Assembly: GCA_030447045.1 (NCBI GenBank)
Contig: JAUJMB010000082.1
Coordinates: forward strand, 1-7,053
Direction of reading: 5' to 3'
Length of the DNA: 7,053 bases
From: Rubrobacteraceae bacterium
GTDB taxonomy: Bacteria > Actinomycetota > Rubrobacteria > Rubrobacterales > Rubrobacteraceae
Positions 5,831 through 7,053 of this stretch are shown one piece after another. Below the pieces are notes generated by a model that made no database searches, was not told the DNA's origin, and was given only the letters and a program-made list of their open reading frames with translations. Numbering within the stretch: the first letter of the stretch is position 1; the number at the start of each line of letters is the position of its first letter. Both the position numbers and the translations under genes were made by a program.

Positions 5831-5862
5831 CGCATAACAAGTTAGGCAGGCCTTTTTATGCG
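5831..5862. terminator. Hairpin between convergent genes, possible bidirectional terminator
   Basis: CGCATAA (5831-5837) pairs with TTATGCG (5856-5862). After one mismatch, AAG (5839-5841) pairs with CTT (5852-5854), leaving a ten-base loop. A run of five T (5853-5857) lies in the second arm on the plus strand. The position between the end of the HD gene and the end of queE fits transcription ending for one or both. The T run is inside the stem rather than after it, so this is not a textbook intrinsic terminator. Confidence 0.35.
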
Positions 5863-6092
5863 CTTTCAACATGTTGCATGGCCCGTTTGGGTCTCATTCG
5901 AAATGCGTCGGGAACGCCCGATAATTTCCGGACCCCTGCGGGGTCGGGACCTGTGAGGAACCCGTTAAGGCGGTTAGAAGCCTTCCCCAAAGACATGGTC
6001 TCCTCGATCCCGGCTTGCACGTCCTCCTTGGTTTCTTCGGCTGCGCCACGCAACGCCCCGTGTCCAAACCGCTGTTGCGCACTGGCCGAGTG

Positions 6093-6866
6093 CTATACGC
6101 CGCGCCCGTTGCCCCACACGAGCACGTGCAGCTGCGGGAGGACGGTTACCTCGTTCCAGCCGTCGTCGAGCACCCTGTCCGCGAGCCAGGCGTAACGACG
6201 AAGCAGGCCCGCATCGTCGGGCGCCGTGGCGTCGTCGGGCTCGGGGCCGGGAGGGCGGTCGTTGCCGACTTGCAGGTAGACGGGCACCTCGGGGAAACGT
6301 CGCCCCACCTCGCGGGCGTAGGCGTAGTCCGTCTCGTCGAAGACGACCACCTTGAGGGTGGCGCGTGTGCCTTCTCCCCCGGCCCGCAGGCAGCGGGAGA
6401 GCTTGTCCCAGTCGGTCCGCATGCCGCTGCTCGGCGGCTTCGGGGAGACGGTCAGGTGGTCGAGGTCGGAGAACCAGTCCCTGGCGACGGTGCCCTGGGT
6501 CTCGATGGCGAAGCCGTAGCCGTGCTCTTTGCCGAGCGAGATCAGGGGCCCGAGCGGCTGCAAGGCCGGGTTGCCGCCCGAGAGGGTGACGAGTATGGGC
6601 CGGCCTCGGGACAGGTCTCGCACCTCGGCGAAGACCTCCTCCGTCGTCATCTTCTTCCAGGTCTCGCGGTAGCGCGGGAGCACGGCGAACTTCGTGTCGC
6701 ACCACGAGCAGCGGTAGTCGCAGCCGCCGGTCCTGACGAAGACGGTGGGTTTGCCGATCACCGCGCCCTCGCCCTGCACGACCGGACCGTAGATCTCGGA
6801 GACGGAGATCGTTCCCCGGACGCCCCGCGTCTCAGCGGGCTTCGTGGTCGCGGTCTTCTCCATCAT
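6093..6866 (-). CDS. queE: 7-carboxy-7-deazaguanine synthase (radical SAM), queuosine pathway
   Basis: QueE converts 6-carboxy-tetrahydropterin, the QueD product, into 7-carboxy-7-deazaguanine using S-adenosylmethionine, an iron-sulphur cluster and magnesium. The 257-residue protein (from the ATG at 6866) shows the substrate-side motif [11 protein letters not shown], the cluster motif C49-x3-C53-x2-C56 in [11 protein letters not shown], and LSGGNPALQ at about 95-103 (the SAM-binding GGE-like position, GGN here as in some Bacillus-type QueE). [10 protein letters not shown] at about 140-149 and a C-terminal [14 protein letters not shown] end follow. All fit the family, and the length is normal. 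The start is ATG 6866 or the adjacent ATG 6863. Both overlap the queD stop, so translation is probably coupled. An in-frame extension to 6935 lies within queD and is rejected. The product feeds tRNA queuosine synthesis in the cytoplasm. Confidence 0.95.
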   Translation of the reverse strand: MMEKTATTKPAETRGVRGTISVSEIYGPVVQGEGAVIGKPTVFVRTGGCDYRCSWCDTKFAVLPRYRETWKKMTTEEVFAEVRDLSRGRPILVTLSGGNPALQPLGPLISLGKEHGYGFAIETQGTVARDWFSDLDHLTVSPKPPSSGMRTDWDKLSRCLRAGGEGTRATLKVVVFDETDYAYAREVGRRFPEVPVYLQVGNDRPPGPEPDDATAPDDAGLLRRYAWLADRVLDDGWNEVTVLPQLHVLVWGNGRGV

Positions 6867-7053
6867 GGGCCCGGCCGGTACTCGGCCCAGGTCTTGGGCG
6901 TCTCGCTCACGCGCACGGCGGCGACCTCGGGCCACAGGCCGCGGGCGAACCCGTAGAGGAAGCGGGCCAGGTTCTCGGCGCTCGTCGGGCCGTCCACCAC
7001 GTCGTTCAGGTGGCGGTGGTCGAGCTTCTCGTCGACGAAGGTCTTGAAAGGCG
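6863..7053 (-). CDS. queD: 6-carboxy-5,6,7,8-tetrahydropterin synthase, C-terminal part (5' end outside window)
   Basis: The last 62 residues are visible, ending at TGA 6865-6863. They contain LDHRHLND, the Asp-His of the catalytic triad followed by the family LN; then [14 protein letters not shown], the family PT-x-EN motif; and [13 protein letters not shown], where the conserved Glu binds the pterin. This is the QueD/6-pyruvoyl-tetrahydropterin synthase family. Placed directly before queE, it is surely QueD, which makes the QueE substrate from dihydroneopterin triphosphate. The stop overlaps the queE start (ATGATG), so the two are in one operon. The N-terminal zinc-binding histidines and catalytic Cys lie beyond the window edge, so intactness cannot be judged. 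Confidence 0.92.
   Translation of the reverse strand, partial: PFKTFVDEKLDHRHLNDVVDGPTSAENLARFLYGFARGLWPEVAAVRVSETPKTWAEYRPGP

Larger units (their letters stand above)
5739..6092. other. 354-base gap between convergent genes, with no assigned gene
   Basis: No recognisable protein or RNA gene was found. The left part is markedly AT-richer than the genes: about 48% GC by hand count over 5761-5880. It contains two neighbouring inverted repeats, listed separately, and a compact GACCCC-TGC-GGGGTC palindrome at 5931-5945. On the minus strand a 65-codon open frame runs from TTG 6053 to 5856, with an internal ATG at about 5993 preceded by GAGGAG. Its codon third positions are mixed rather than strongly G/C, unlike real genes here, and I recognise no family. 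It could be a decayed or foreign fragment. Confidence 0.5.

Noticed and set aside
5831..5850. Integron attC-like core (TAACAAGTTAGGC)
   Set aside because: GTTAGGC fits GTTRRRY, but no RYYYAAC partner at a suitable distance was found. The seven-base core is expected by chance and there is no integrase or cassette nearby.
5885..5910. tRNA T-arm-like sequence (GGGTCTCATTCGAAAT)
   Set aside because: No matching acceptor stem, anticodon arm or D-arm could be laid out around it.
5739..6092. preQ1 riboswitch near queE
   Set aside because: This gap is downstream of queE, not upstream. The operon's leader would be to the right of the window, and no preQ1-type short pseudoknot was recognised here.
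6867..6935. N-terminal extension of QueE by 23 residues
   Set aside because: It lies fully within the queD coding end and is Arg-rich; the double ATG at the queD stop is the natural start.
6015..6956. 313-residue plus-strand open frame opposite queE and queD
   Set aside because: It lies antisense to two genes with clear catalytic motifs and has no motif of its own.

Overview
The window is high-GC bacterial DNA. Hand counts give about 72% GC in sampled polymerase coding lines. Gene style, possible leaderless starts with a TAGAnT box just before ATG, and the gene families point to an actinobacterium, perhaps of the Rubrobacter kind. That placement is an inference from style, not from a marker gene.

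Layout from left to right. (1) 1-175: the C-terminal end of a major-facilitator membrane transporter, plus strand. (2) 182-363: a decayed, start-less remnant of an extracellular beta-sandwich tail domain, the NPNG(S/T)W...DD.AG.SG...GW.LTI type. (3) 425-2938, minus strand: a Klenow-type family A DNA polymerase with an intact 3'-5' proofreading domain and no 5' nuclease domain. It is interrupted by a 257-residue intein (1181-1951) that carries an HNH homing endonuclease and a probable helix-turn-helix. The intein sits three codons after the active-site TGR arginine. (4) 3011-4120, plus strand and divergent from polA: an M50 site-2-type intramembrane metalloprotease with two C-terminal CBS domains. 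(5) 4171-5091: a signal-less BtuF-like substrate-binding-fold protein. (6) 5136-5738: an HD-domain phosphohydrolase. (7) 5739-6092: an AT-richer gap with two adjacent inverted repeats between convergent genes. (8) 6093-6866, minus strand: queE, preceded by the 3' end of queD (6863 to the window edge). The two overlap by ATGA and form part of a queuosine/7-deazaguanine operon that continues outside the window.

The most notable item is the intein-bearing polymerase. The insert is visibly lower in GC than its host gene (about 54% over 1201-1440) and has all the expected splicing residues: Cys1, TxxH, the terminal His-Asn, and a Cys at +1. The polymerase should therefore be active only after protein splicing. 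The other complete genes look like ordinary housekeeping genes. I found no CRISPR array, rRNA, tRNA or complete insertion sequence, and no convincing new multi-gene system.
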